From: Myxocyprinus asiaticus
Taxonomy: Eukaryota; Chordata; Actinopteri; Cypriniformes; Catostomidae
Assembly: GCF_019703515.2 (NCBI RefSeq)
Contig: NC_059387.1
Span: forward strand, 35,130,877 to 35,194,876
Direction: 5' to 3'
DNA length: 64,000 bases
The position numbers were made by a program, and so were the translations under genes. Numbering within the stretch: the stretch's first letter is position 1; each line of letters starts with the position of its first letter. Under the pieces are notes generated by a model. The model saw only the letters and a list, made by a program, of their open reading frames with translations. It had not been told where the DNA came from and did not search any database. Shown piece by piece: positions 32,590-45,880 of the stretch.

Positions 32590-35500
32590 GAACTCTTTCA
32601 ACCAAAGCACTAATTGTAAATGAAATTATAACAGATCATAGTTTGGATGCGCTCTGTTTGACTGAAACCTGGCTTAAACCGCATGAATATAATAGTTTCA
32701 ATGAAACTACTCCCCCAGGTTATTGTTTTAAACATGAGCCTCGTCTGAAGGAATTCAACTCTCTTGGAGTCAGACAAAATGTGACAGGACCAACTCATCA
32801 CCATAATCATATGCTAGATTTAATTCTGTCATATGGAGTTGATGTTGATACTATAGAAATTCTACCACAGAGCAATAACATCTCAGATCATTACCTCGTC
32901 TCTTATATGCTGCGATCAGCTAATGTCACTCAATCTACACCATGCTATCGTTCAGGTAGAACTATTCTTTTGACCACTAAAGATAGTTTCACTAATAATC
33001 TTCCAGATATATCTCACACTCAGTAAGCCAAAAAGTCTAGAAGAACTTGACGTAAATCACAGAAAATATAAATACAGTCTTCTCTAGCACTCTTGATAGT
33101 GTCGCCCCCTTCGATTAAAGAAAATTAAAGAAAAAAGCCCCGAAAATTGGTACAATGATCACACTCATGCTCTCAAGAGAGCAGCTCGGAAATGGAGTGC
33201 AAGTGGAAGAATACAAAATCAGAGGTATATCACGGTGCATGGAAGGATAGTGTCTGTAGCTACAGACAGGCACTAAAAGCTGCCAGGTCAACATATTTGA
33301 GCAAACTCATAGAAAATAACCACAACAATCCTAGATGTTTATTCAGTACTGTGGCTAAACTGGTTAGGAATAAAGCCTCGACTGAACCAGATATTCCATC
33401 ACAGCACAATAATAATGACTGCATGAATTTCTTTACTGATAAAATTTAAATCATCATGGAATTATGCAATTATCTGTCACAGCACCTCAGAAAACAGTGT
33501 CTCATAATTTTCCTCATGAGCATCTTCAATCCTTTGCTGTCATAGGTCATGAAGCGCTAACAAAACTTATCAAAACATCAAAAGCCACAACATGTATGTT
33601 AGATCCAATACTAACTAAGCTCTTAAAAGAGGTATTCCCTGTAATCTCAGAACCTCTTCTTAATATTATTAACTCCTCTCTATCTTTAGGACATGTCCCA
33701 AGAAACTTTAAAATGGCTGTTATCAAACCGCTTATTAAGAAGCCACAACTTGATCCTGGAGAATTGGCTAATTACAGACCGATTTCAAATCTCCCGTTTA
33801 TGTCGAAAATACTAGAAAAGGTAGTGTCCTCCCAACTATGTTAATTTCTACAGAGAAATAGTATATATGATCAATTTCAGTCAGGATTTAGGCCCAATCA
33901 CAGTACAGAGACTGCACTTATCAGAGTTGCAAATTACTTGCTCTAATCATCTGATCACGGCTGCATTTCTCTTCTAGTGCTTTTAGATCTCAATGCTGCT
34001 TTCGACACGATAGATCACGACATTCTCTTGAATAGGCTTGAGAATTATGTTGGCATTTTTGGACATTAGCATGGTTTAGGTCCTATTTAGAAGACCGCTA
34101 CCACTTTGTCTGTGTAAACGAGGAATTGTCAAATCAAACAAAAGTTAAGTATGGAGTGCCACAGGGATCAGTTTTAGGGCCTCTGCTATTCTCCTTATAC
34201 ATGCTTCTCCTGGGAGATATTATCAGGAATCGTGGAATAAGTTTCCACTGTTATGCCGGCAATACCCAACCTTATATTTCATCAGAACCTGACGAAATTT
34301 CACAAATCTCCAAATTAGCAGAGTTTGTCTATGAAGTTTCCTTCTACTCAATTCTAACAAAACAGAAGTACTAATTATTGGACCAAAAACCTCTAAAAAT
34401 AAGCAGCTAAAATATAATTTGACTCTCGATGGATGTACTGTTACATCATCTTCAAAAGTGAAGAATTTAGGTGTTATATTTGATACCAATCTGTCCTTTG
34501 AAAATCTAATTTCCAATGTTTGTAGAACAGCATTCTTCCACCTGTGAAATATTGCTAAATTATGACACATGCTCTCTGTTTCTGATGCCAAAAAACGAAT
34601 TAATGCGTTCATGACCTCAAGACTAGATTATTGTAATGCATTACTGGGAGGATGTCCAGCAAGATCAATAAATAAACTTCAATTGGTTCAAAATGCAGCA
34701 GCCAGAGTGCTGACTACAACCAAGGAATATGATCATATTAGCCCCATTTTATCATCGTTACATTGGCTACCTGTTAAATTTCATATTAATTAAAATATTC
34801 TGTTAACTACGTACAAAGCTTTGAATGGTCTAGCTGCGTAGTACTTAAGTGACCTTCTACCACACTACATTCCATCACGTTCATTACGATCACAAAATTT
34901 TGGCTTGCTAATAGTTCCTAGAATATTAAAATCCACAAAAGGAGGTAGATCCTTTTCATATTTGGCTCCTAAACTATGGAATAGTCTCCTTAACACTGTT
35001 CGAGATGCAGAACCACTCACTCAGATTAAGTCTAGACTAAAGACTCTTCTATTTAGCCAGGCATCCACCTAATTTATCCATCAACTCACAATTAGGCTGC
35101 ATTAGTTAGGTCTGCCGGAACCAGAAACAGTGTTCATGATCTATAACTCTGCAATAAATTGAATGGCATCTACGCTAATATTATTCTCTTTGTATCCCTG
35201 TCTCAACGTCGGGATTCATATCCCGAGGTCACCAGAACTGGCTGGATCCAGCTCCATTCCTGCTTCGTGTTGGACTCCACTGCTACGTGTCGCTGAATGA
35301 TGAAGACTAACTGCATCTGGTGCCAGCCGGACATCACTTCAGTCTATTACGATGGACTTCAGAGGATGAACTGATGCCAACTCCAACAATAAGACATGGG
35401 ATACTTCATATGCCATTGCCTGAACCTTGGATTTAGGATGGACCTCACCGAAATGACCTGCCGGTTGAACTGCAATGCACCTCACTGATCTCTGCCTGCC

Positions 35501-36055
35501 TACACTCTTGAAAGGAATGCATAGACTGTCAATTAATTGCCATAAAAAAGCCATGATCAGCCAACTAACAAAGGACAATGCATCTATGTGAACTTCTGCA
35601 GTTAATCCAGTATGAACTTCAAAGACATTAGTCATTAATCTTACAGTTCAAACTAAATATTTGTTTAATCACTGGCCCTTAAAATGTAATTAGTTTACTA
35701 ATTTTAAACCATGACTTGCACTGTACATAAATAACTAATATTCATGTTGTTTAGTCAGAGGGGAACTGGACCCCACAGTGAGTCTGGTTTCTCCCAAGGT
35801 TATTTTTCTCCATTAATCAACATCTTATGGAGTTTTGTGTTCCTTGCCACAGTCACCTTCGGATTGCTCACTGGGGGTCTAAATACAATTATTATTTACT
35901 TATTTATTCTTATACACAATTTACAATCATATTTAATCAAAGTACACAATGATGACTCTAATACTTTAATGCATCTTTTCTGTTAATGCATGATTTTCTG
36001 TAAAGCTGCTTTGAAACGATGTGTGTTGTGAAAAGCGCTATACACACAAAAATGA
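32590..36055 (+). mobile_element. L2/CR1-like LINE, inactive
   Basis: In order it shows an endonuclease piece (LCLTETWLKPHEYNSFNET, 32643 onward, and SDHYLVSYML), a reverse transcriptase ([48 protein letters not shown]) and the C-terminal part (SRLDYCNALLGG, LQLVQNAAARVLT, LHWLPVKFHIN). The 3' end has the common fish tail TTGCTCACTGGGGGTCTAAA and AAGCTGCTTTGAAACGATGT. Frames are broken by many stops and shifts. Confidence 0.88.
33464..34374 (+). pseudogene. Reverse transcriptase domain of the L2-like LINE, broken
   Basis: The domain would copy LINE RNA into DNA at the insertion site. It spans at least three frames, with an in-frame stop after SSQLC (near 33842) and another before the GVPQGS block. 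The catalytic YADD box reads CYAGN at about 34250-34262, so both catalytic Asp residues are affected. It cannot be active. Confidence 0.85.
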
Positions 36056-36059
36056 CGGC

Positions 36060-38286
36060 TTAATTTGACAGGATATTAAAAACTCATCATGTGAATAAAG
36101 ACGAACATGAAGATAATTTCTTCACTGGCTCTGTCATGAGTGAATATGGTGTTTGGTGTATCGGGGTTCCCATGACAGCAGGTCCTGATGAGGTCCCTCG
36201 ATGCCAGGAAGGGATGAGTTTTTCTCCCGGAGGGAAACGGTGACCCGGCTCTAAAGAGCTGCATGTTTGCCTTAGGAGACGTGGGCAAACAACACAAAAC
36301 ATTCACAAACTCATGAAGGCACCCAGACTCTGACAAACACAGACAGACACATTTAAAGCCGTTTCCAAAGAAGCAAAACCACATCCTACACAGAGACAAA
36401 TACAAAAAGAGATTATTTTATCAATCGTACACGCTCAACGTCTGTTTTTCGCTTCTTATCGACATGCACTGCAGTAATTGTGTCTGGGAAAACGCATGCT
36501 GTCACCTCTGAGAAAACATTGAGCTTCTAATGAGTTCCAGGTATCTCTTTAGAGCGAGAAATTGAAGGGCCGTATGTCTGTTGCTCAAATTCGCCCTCTC
36601 AGCATTTTCAATTTTACACCCCCCGGTACTACACAACAAAAGCAAAATGCATTTTGGAGAAGATGCATTAAAGCGCTCCAACATTCAGCCAATTTCACAG
36701 AATGTACTGACTCATGTTTAGTTTGTACCTGCAGAAATGTCGTGGTGCGTTTTAGCAGCGAACACGACACAGCGAGAGCATCACAAATCACATCTGCAGC
36801 AGGTGTGCACATGAGCACCATACATCAATTTAATTGGCCAAAACTGTCCTACACAGCAGAAAAAAAAAAAAAAGAGTAAAGGATGGTATTTCCTGAGCGA
36901 GAGGCATTTTGTCCTATTTTACGTATGTAATAAAGATACATAAATGCCAAAACAATTCAACATACTGAGCATTGCCTTTATACACACTGGGTCAATGACC
37001 ACCATTCTGTGCGTTTTATTTATTTGTGTGTGTGTGTGTTAACCCTCTATTAATATTGCTCATGATTTGAACAAACCCCTTACACCAAGTATTAAACGTT
37101 CAGTTTATTCTAATCCTAAATTCAGAGCACCACTGTGGAAAAAGAAACCGTAACTGGTACGGAATGGTTCTGCATCGCATATTTGAAGCTCTTCTAAACT
37201 GGTCTCTCCCTCTCATATGAAGCATTGGGTCTGATTCATTTTAGTGAATCAGTAAGTTCGGAAGATTTATGTAGATCAGGGGATCCCAACGGGGGTGGTA
37301 CCGACCCCAGTGGGCGTTCAAAGGATGGCAGGGGGTGCTGAGAGCAAATTAGTAGAGAGGGGGGCGTTAGGTTAGAAATGAGGGAGTTTATCAGTCATAA
37401 TAATCAAATCTATCGTCAAGTTCCTCTTTGCATTAAAATGTTTATCCAGACTTGGAGTATATCAGTTGGTTCTCGATTATACGGTTGGGGTGCTTTTGTA
37501 CCGCAGTTCATCTGATTTTTGAAGTCTAGCGACGCATCTGAAGTATCTGGTTTAGCAGCATCAAATACACAGGTGGAGGCACAACCTCAGCTAATGCACC
37601 TGTATGACTCTGTAGATGGATACGGCTCGATGGACAGGGCAGCGCGAGCACAAAGCAGGTGTGTTTTTAGTCGCAGACCGGTCTCGAGCTCTTAAACAAG
37701 CATAAGTATCATAAGTTGAGGTTCTTTAGCTCAGATCACACACACAAAAAAAAACATTAGGTGATGTCTGTATCTTAAAGATGATTGGCTCTTTTACCTG
37801 TAAGGCGGGACTTCCTTTTCTACATCCGCCATATTGGGTGATCCTTCTCGCATTCATTTTAATACAAGTGCTCCATCTCCTGCTAAACAGTCTCTGCTTT
37901 AACCTACTTACTCCTTTAATGTTATGCTTTAATGTTCTGGAAAACATGTCCAAAAAAGTAACTTCCTTTTCCTGTGAGATTTCTTAAGGTTCTCAAAGCT
38001 GAAGTATGTCATTTCTGCGCCACTAGCGCCACCGAATGGATACACCCCTCATCTGCTGTTGTTCAAAGAGTCAGATGGTCCTGCCCCCAACTCACGGCAC
38101 TGGTTGAGTAACGTTGTTGGGGCGGGTCTACGCGAGTTGCTCCAAACAAACATGTACATTTCCATAGTGCCACAGAGACACAGTGCTTACAGTCTGAGAA
38201 AATATGAATGGCTCACTTATAGTTGTCTCTGCATATTAAGCGGGGACAGAAGAAAGTATTTTAACACAGAAAACGTTACATACTTT
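36060..38286. other. Stretch without a recognised gene
   Basis: Seen here: poly(A) at 36861-36874, a (GT)n run at 37026-37040, and a dispersed repeat at about 37740-37860 that matches 5430-5600 in reverse. No exon found. Confidence 0.4.
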
Positions 38287-38720
38287 ATAGAGGTCTACAT
38301 GGGCCTTAAAATGAAACCCGAACCCGACCCGTACCCGAGACCGTGTGGCCCGACCCTACCCGGCAGAACACAGAATGAGTCGAGCGTTTTTGACAATTTG
38401 AATTTCTTTTTAACTTGACATGGTGTTTAAAATGTGCCGGACCAGCGCAAGAAGAAACCATGCTGAAGAAACAGCGAGACGTGATGTAAACATCAAAGAC
38501 ATTCGTCCAGCATGTGTTTACATAGAAAAACAATGGGAAAACGGTTCGGTGTGAACGGCCCCTAACTCGTCCGTTCGCATGGGTTTGTGAGTGAGAGCAT
38601 GCTCGCGAAACAAGTTCGGTAGGCCTGTTTATTTTTTTATTCATATAAACCCGACCCGAAACCCTACTTGAAAAACTGACACGAACCCGGTCCGAAACCC
38701 ATCAGGTTGCAGACCTCTAA
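38287..38720. mobile_element. hAT-like MITE (AGAGGTCTRC ends)
   Basis: The left end TAGAGGTCTACATGGGCC with CCCGAACCCGACCCG is mirrored on the right by CGGTCCGAAACCC and GGTTGCAGACCTCTAATA. No coding capacity. The superfamily is a guess from length and ends. Confidence 0.6.
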
Positions 38721-41700
38721 TACTTCAGCTCTAATGCCCAATGTTTTTGCACATTTATTTCCTTTGTTTCGAATGTTTAAATGTACGAATGTTTTTATTT
38801 TTAATACTTACACACATTAGAATTATTGATGTTATTGTTTGAATGAATTTTATGCAGTTTTGCAGTCATTTCCATTTGAAACAAGACGTAAACAGTCATA
38901 AAAAAATAAATAAATAAATAAATATTTCTTGTATGATGGCGAGCAGTACTTTTATTTTTTTGGTAATTTTTTTGTGTGTCCAGGAGTGTTGGTTATTCAT
39001 GTTTCTGAGACATTACAGCTGATTTTCTATAAAGCTGAATAATTAATTCAGATTCAAAGTAATGTCCAGCATCATCCAATCACTGTCAATCATGTTAAAA
39101 TAAAATGATACATTATAAATTCTGAATCTATGTACTGATTATCATTGTCACATGTCTGTCAAACATGTTGAGTGATCCAAACATCATCTGCAGCCTGAAA
39201 CTGAACTTTTGATCAGATTTTAGGAGTGAATGCACTTAACTGCATAGAGAGATATAGGATGCTCCCTTGCTCCCTATTTAGTGAATGACTTAACCTCCAG
39301 TGTGCTGTCTGTCTGCACTGGTCTCAGAACAGTTTGAAATGCACCTTATTTTCATCCTAACTCCATATAAAGCCTCTGAAAGACACATTATTCAACTTTT
39401 GCATGAATACATTTATTCTCAATAGTAAATATATATGAATGCATTTATTAATGTTAATGAATAGAACCGTATTGTACAGTTATAACAAGATAAAATATAA
39501 TAAAATGAAGCCAAATGACCCACAGATGTGTTAATGTTGAAAAATATTCAAAATAACTAACATTTTCAACTTTTGAGGGAATATGGTCCCGTTTTCCACG
39601 TATGTGGACGTCATGTTTATCAGCGCGCTGACATGTGAAAAATGAACGGATTATTTAAAGCGGGACATCAAATGAAACTAGAGATGCTACTCTTTACAAG
39701 CAAACAGGTTTTAATGAACAAACGTAATGAGGTTTCTTACCAGAGGCACTTATGTTAGCGCTGCGCCGGTAGAAGCGTTTCACGGAAATCAAAGTTATGC
39801 TGTTGTGTCACGTGACTTGGTGCACCAGAAGTTTTACCCTTAAATGACAGTGTAGAGTCTTGTGAACAGTATTCAGCCAGTGTAAATTCATTTAAATTAT
39901 GCGTTGCGTAAAGCTAAGCCAGGTTAAGCTAAGCGAGGTTAGAGCACCACAGACGTTTTGTAATATTGTGACCAAATCAGACCAGAAAACATCACAGAAA
40001 CATTTGCAGCTTCTGAATGAGTGATGTATCAGTGGGTGTGTGTACTCTGATCACACATCAGAGTCGCCGGTGTATGGAGATGAACCGTGGAGAAAATATA
40101 TACAAGCTATATGTTTCGGTGTGTCAGTGAAAGTCAAGACCTGTTTGTATTTTTCATGAGACTTGGCATGGATCAAAAGCAATTATTTGTACATTTTTCC
40201 CTTGATATCATTTCAAGGGTGTCTTTCCATTCTTTCCATAACTTCAAAGATTCTACATGCATCCAGAATGTGCTTTATTGTCTATTGTACTATACTTCCA
40301 TAAATTCCCACTGCATCACGTCATTTTAATGAATAATGATGCGGTAGGCAGTAGGTCAGTCTCACAGGAGTGATTTGATGAGCAAAAACAAGCTGAAAAA
40401 GACACCAGACTGCATGACAAGCATCCTCTAGTAACATCAAGATAAAGTCCTCTGAGGACATCAGTCTATTTTCTTCACTCAGGTCTGACCGGGTGACAAC
40501 GTGAGTTTATTGTGCACAGAAGATCATGAGAGGACAGAGAGAGAGAGGGCGAGTTTAATGTCTTTAAAGACCCATTGCAACCAACTCACTGCAGCGAGTC
40601 TTATACGGGCGAGATTTAATGAGAATAAACATGAAATGAAAAGATATAAACGAGCGTGCACAGATTATACGTGGTTTTTTTTTTTGTTGTTTTTTAGATC
40701 TGGTCAAGTAAGCACAGAAGTCAGTGTTTACACTCTTCATGAAGTCAAACTACTGTAGCAATTAATTACTTATAGCTGATTACTCATAGAAAATATTTTA
40801 ACTTACAAACAACAGTTTTAAATGAATTAACCTCAAACACACTGACTGCACTGAGAAACAACGTCCAGTCTATATGACGCCACTTAAGAGGAAAAAGCAA
40901 GTGCATTCAACAGACAGAATCTGTGCTGTGATTGGAGGAGCTGTATCAGTACTGCGCGCTTTCATGATCAAATGCGCTGTGGCATGTTAGCAGACCGCAT
41001 GTCTAATTACAGCCTGAGGTTCATACACGCACCTGAACCACTGCAGACGATGTCTGAACACTGAAATACTGAAATAATGACCTCATATTCTGAAGATCTG
41101 TAATATCTGATCAATCAAATCTTTAGTTTTTTTATGATTTTGCACACAAAAACAGATGGTTGTGGTTTAATGGAATTTCCCAGGCTCTGTCGACAGTATT
41201 GATCAGTCATAATGTTGTCGTAGTTGCAGTAGTACACTTACAATAGAAGTCTATAGGGCCAGCGTTCTTAAGGGTTTAAATGGTTTAATTAATTATTCCG
41301 TTCAAGAAGTATGGCATGGTGTCATATACTACATATACATCACCACTGGATGGAAACAATCAATATTTAAGTCCTTTTTTTTTTTTTTTCAATCACCACT
41401 TTCAAACAGTCCTCTTAATAGTTATTTTGTTTTTGGTGATTCACATTCTTCATGCATTTCGCCACCTACTGGGCAGGATGGAGAATTTAACGTTAAAAAA
41501 AAAACCGCTTAAATATTGATCTGTTTCTTGCCCACACCTATCATATCGCTTCTGAAGACATGGATTAAATCACTGGAGTCGTATGAATTACTTTTATGCT
41601 GCCTTTATGTGCTTTTTGGAGCTTCAAAGTTCTGGTCACCATTCACTTGCATTGTATGGACCTACAGAGCTGAGATATTCTTCTAAAAATCTAATTTGTG

Positions 41701-41860
41701 TTCTGCATTAGAAAGAAAGTCACACATCTGGGATGACATGAGGGTGAGTAAATGATGAGAGAATTTTCATTTTTGGGTGAACTGTCCCTTTAAGAAAAAC
41801 ATGAGGCAAAGTGGAATCTTACACTAAACAGAGCAATCTAAAGAAAACGGCACACTTTTT
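38721..41860. other. Stretch without a recognised gene
   Basis: No exon recognised. Contains a small (TAAA)n at 38904-38922, short tandem AAGCTAAGC(C/G)AGGTTA at 39911-39940, poly(T) at 41373-41389 and a MITE end (GAGGGTGAGTAAATGATGAG to GGGTGAACTGTCCC) at 41737-41791. Confidence 0.4.
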
Positions 41861-41869
41861 ATGATTGAC

Positions 41870-42600
41870 AGTATGAAAGACAAAAAAATCATGGCACGCC
41901 CACAAGCAGAGGGAGTCCAGTTTCGATTCCCAATAGCTCAGAATTGAAGAATCGATTCTTTTTTTTTTTTTTTGGAATCGAATCCCAACACTAATTGTAA
42001 GCCACTGGTATGTTAAGTTCCCTAAAAAAATAATAATAAAAAAAAAAAAAAAAAAAAATCAGGAACTTTTTTCTTTAAATAATTACTAAACACTATCTGT
42101 AAGACTTCTAACCATTTGATAGAAATACTGATTTGAGGTGTTCAGAATCAATGGAATCAATTACTAGAGTCAACTTCAGGCTGATATCTCGATTCTTAAG
42201 AAAAAAAACAGCATGTAAATTGAAACCTTACAACAAAACAGGGCATTATAAAGCATGTTTCACACTATTAATGATTTTAAGAATGAATAACAAAAGATCA
42301 TGGCATGCCCCTGAACGATTCCCAATGGCACAGAATCAAAGAATCAGTTCTTTTGGGACTCGACTCCCAGCCCTAACTATACAGTAAGCCATAGGTGGCA
42401 TGAAAAACCGATTCCTAATTTTTTTGACAATAAATGGTGCAATAAAAAGCTAACTTTGTGCTATAAATGATTGATTGTATGAATAACAAAAGACCATGGC
42501 ACGCCCCTGTGCAGAATCAATTCCCCCTGAGTGATTCCCAATGGTTTAGAATCGAAGAATCGATTCTTTATGGAATCGAATCCTAGCCCTGACATTAGCT
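41870..42600. repeat. Three diverged tandem copies of an ATTGACAGTATGAA...CATGGCACGCCC unit
   Basis: CATGGCACGCCC-like sequence occurs at about 41891, 42300 and 42497. Each is followed by a GATTCCCAATRG stretch, a GAATCGAAGAATCGATTCTT-like stretch and AATCCYAGCCCTRAC. The copies are spaced about 410 and 197 bp, so insertions or deletions separate them. No coding motif. Confidence 0.7.
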
Positions 42601-43849
42601 ACTGCATCACTGCCCATAACCAAAACACATCCGTTTGTTTGTTCAGAAGACAACAAAAAGTCAATGCTAATATCTACAACATGAAGTAACGAGATGCAGC
42701 TCCTGCAGAACACCAGCTGAAGGTGACTTCCAGAATACCACACAGACTTTTTGTTGGAGAAAGGGAGTTTCTTACTAAAATTGCCATGCTGGCACACAAA
42801 CTTTGAATGTGACTCACTTGCAAAAACTTCCCAGCGTTTGATCACTGTCTCACCGTGGCACAGAGCGCTGACGAAGCACGCCAGAAAAACGGTCACGGGA
42901 GGTGTGTGTGAAAATAGCCAAGTGGAATCATGGGAGCTGTATTTCTCTGTGTGTAACTGGGTTAACAACACGTGACGGAACGTTACGGTACGGTACGGAC
43001 AGCAGCGATTCTTCACAACACGACTATGATTTATCTGGACCGTGCTTACAGTAATTCTGAAAAATAAATCCTACAAACTAATCCATTATGTTTCTGTTCA
43101 TTTACATTTCCCTCCCTCATTGCAGGGATGTGACCTAAATATTAAAGTGTATGAAAGCATATTTTAGGCTGCGAATCATTGTTTCAGGTACATAGTGTGG
43201 TTTAACATCTTTTATACTTTATAAGGTCAAGTGTGATTGAAGATAAACAGCTCATTGTCTTCATCATCATCATCATCATCCTCTCGTTTAAGCCGACTTT
43301 CGAACAGAATTGTTTGTAGGGTCAGCTTTGATCACGACCAGGTGACTTCAGTGGTCACATTTTCAACAATGACTTCAAATTCGGTTTGGTCCTCACACAA
43401 ATCTATCGTATGACTTCAAAAGACGTGAACAATAATACACAAATCATCTGGACCACTTTTATGGTACTTTAATGGTGTTTTTGTTGGGTTTTTTTTGGAG
43501 CTTGAAAGCGGTCCACTTTCATTGTATGGAATAAAAAGCAGTGTAAACACAGCTTGTTCAATTAACTAAAGCAATTTCATTGTGTTCTATCCATTTAAAT
43601 TCGTAAAATGGAAGTTTACTTAATTCATTTGAGTTGAAGCTACATGAATAATTTGTGTGGCGTTAATGTGGCATTGATGAAACTGGGCACCATAAGTCAT
43701 TATGGGCACCATAAGTCATAAGCGCAAAGTCAGTGGGCATGGCCATGAAGTTTTGCTATTTTCGTACAAGCATGCACAACGTCTAGGCGCAAGCGGGTTC
43801 GGTGAAATCACACGTGCTAATAGGGCCGAGTCAAGTGAGGTTTAACTAT
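42601..43849. other. Stretch without a recognised gene
   Basis: No exon recognised. A (CAT)n run lies at 43261-43280 and a GTTACGGTACGGTACGGAC tandem at 42982-43000. Confidence 0.4.
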
Positions 43850-44170
43850 GCGGTTCTTTTGCCCTTCCGGCCCCGCCTGCCGGCAGGTCTTCCCCACCTT
43901 CTTGGACCTGGGAGGGAAACGAGGGGAGGGAAAAGCAACAAAAAAAAAAAAAAAAAAAGAGAGGGAAAGGCCAACAGAGAGCGACAGTGGGAGAGAAAGT
44001 CCGGTTCTCTGATACGCCATAGCCTGGTCCTCGGTCACCCCTCCACCCTCTAGTGGATGACAGCCGCTCCTCCCCGGGGTGGATCGGAGGCAGCCCTCCG
44101 ACTCCTGCCGGACAGAACGCCCCGCTGTGTTTTAGCGGCTGGTAGGGGTCTCCTCCACCCCTGGCAGTTA
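43850..44170 (-). mobile_element. Fragment related to the interior of the 25943 LTR element, reversed
   Basis: GCCCTTCCGGCCCCGCCTGC and the following CTGGGAGGGAAA are the reverse complement of sequence at about 26430-26490 inside the miniature LTR element. The rest (CTCTAGTGGATGACAGCCGC, CCCCGGGGTGGATCGGAGG) resembles the GC-rich block at 26250-26350. No LTR is seen. Confidence 0.55.
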
Positions 44171-44690
44171 GGATATGGCTATGCTTTTATAAAAGTAACA
44201 GAGTTTACAGTTTGACAGTTCATTTAGCCATTAATGGATTTATGCTTATGGTCATGACACTACATGGTGTTTATTAGAAAGAGAATAGATGATTTAATTA
44301 TGACATTTCGACAAATATTTTCTGTACAAAATCATTGTAACAGTAATTACCCCATCATCCTGTACTGACAAATCACTATAAGTGATAAAATAATTAAAAA
44401 AAGATTAAAAAAATGTGCATATTTGCTAATACTCAAGGAGAGGTTGGAAACAGGGCTGCGGACAGGCCAAAAGGCATCCTCTTGCTGAAAAAAAAAAAAA
44501 ACCTGCCGGTTCATTAGCAGACCAGACGAGAGTCTGAGACCTGCAGCCTGAGAGTTTAACATCTAACTCAATTACACACACAACACACCGCTGCCTTTCA
44601 CTATACGATTGTGAAGAAACTACTGGAGGGTTCCTACAGCTTACATTTCCATGACTTCTAATATATATATATGGCTGTTTGGTGTTTGGT
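44171..44690. other. Stretch without a recognised gene
   Basis: AT-rich, nothing recognised. Confidence 0.4.
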
Positions 44691-44699
44691 TTGGACTTT

Positions 44700-45880
44700 T
44701 CACAGTCTCACTAGTTTATTTAATTTGTCTACTAACAATGTCCAACAGTGTGTGTACATCACATGACATTTATGTCATTCAAGTCATGAAAATTCCCAGC
44801 ACAACGTCATTTCTTTGCTGGAAAGTACTGCAGTGCATCTCCTCCTCATGGACTGCACCAGATTTGCCAGTTCTTGCTGTGAGATGTTACCCCACTCTTC
44901 CACCAAGGCACTTGCAAGTTCGTGGACATTTCTGGGGGGAATCTAGCCCTCACCCTCCGATCCAACAGGTCCCAGATGTGCTCAATGGGAATGAGATCTG
45001 GGCTCTTCTCTGGCCATGGCAGAACACTGACATTCCTGTCTTGCAGGAAATCACGCACAGAACGAGCAGTATGACTGGTGGCATTGTCATGCTGGAGGGT
45101 CATGTCAGGATAAGCCTACAGGAAGGGTACCACATGAGGGAGGAGGATGTCTTCTCTGTAACGCACAGTGTTGAGATTGCCTGCAATCACAACAAGCTCA
45201 GTCCGATGATGCTGTGACACACCGTCCCAGACCATGACGGACCCTCCACCTCCAAATCGATCCCGCTCCAGAGTATAGGCCTCGGTGTAACACTCATTCT
45301 TTCGACGATAAACACGAGTCTGACCATCACCCCTGGTGAGACAAGACCGCGACTCGTCAGTGAAGAGCACTTTTTGCAAGTCCTGTCTGGTCCAGCGAAG
45401 GTGGGTTTGTGCCCATAGGCGACATTGTTGCCGGTGATGTCTGGTAAGGACCTGCCTTACAACAGGCCTACAAGCCCTCAGTCCAGCCTCTCTCAGCCTA
45501 TTGTGGACAGTCTGAGCACTGATGGAGGGATTGAGCATTCCTGGTGTAACTTGGGCAGTTGTTGTTGCCATCCTGTACCTGTCCCGCAGGTGTGATACTC
45601 GGATGTACCGATCCTGTGCAGGTGTTGTTACACATGGTCTGCCACTGCGAGGACGATCAGCTGTCCTTCCTGTCTCCCTGTAGCGCTGTCTTAGGCGTCT
45701 CATCGTACGGACATTGCAATTTATTGCCCTGGCCACATCTGCAGTCCTCATGCCTCCATGCAGCATGCCTAAAGCACATTCCCGCAGATGAGCAGGGACC
45801 CTGGGCATCTTTCTTTTGGTGTATTTCAGAGTCAGTAGAAAGGTCTCTTTAGTGTCCTACGTTTTTATAACTGTGACCTT
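44700..45880 (-). mobile_element. Tc1-type element on the minus strand, inactive
   Basis: Contains a nearly complete but broken transposase. The outer ends are not exact in my reading. The left edge (44700-44815) is shared with a piece at 8612-8715. Confidence 0.8.
44846..45808 (-). pseudogene. Tc1 transposase with one nonsense codon and a late frameshift
   Basis: From the start at 45808 the protein shows helix-turn-helix regions (GGMRTADVARAINCNVRTMR), a GRPCVTT hook, the first catalytic Asp (LFTDES), the GGGSVMVW motif, the second Asp (QHDNATSHTA) and the Glu (PIEHIWDLL). An in-frame TAG at 45116-45118 interrupts after VVPFL; the same frame continues with MTLQHDN. After RVRAR (about 44940) the frame shifts and the normal C-terminus is lost. 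Such enzymes cut and paste at TA sites. This one cannot. Confidence 0.9.
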
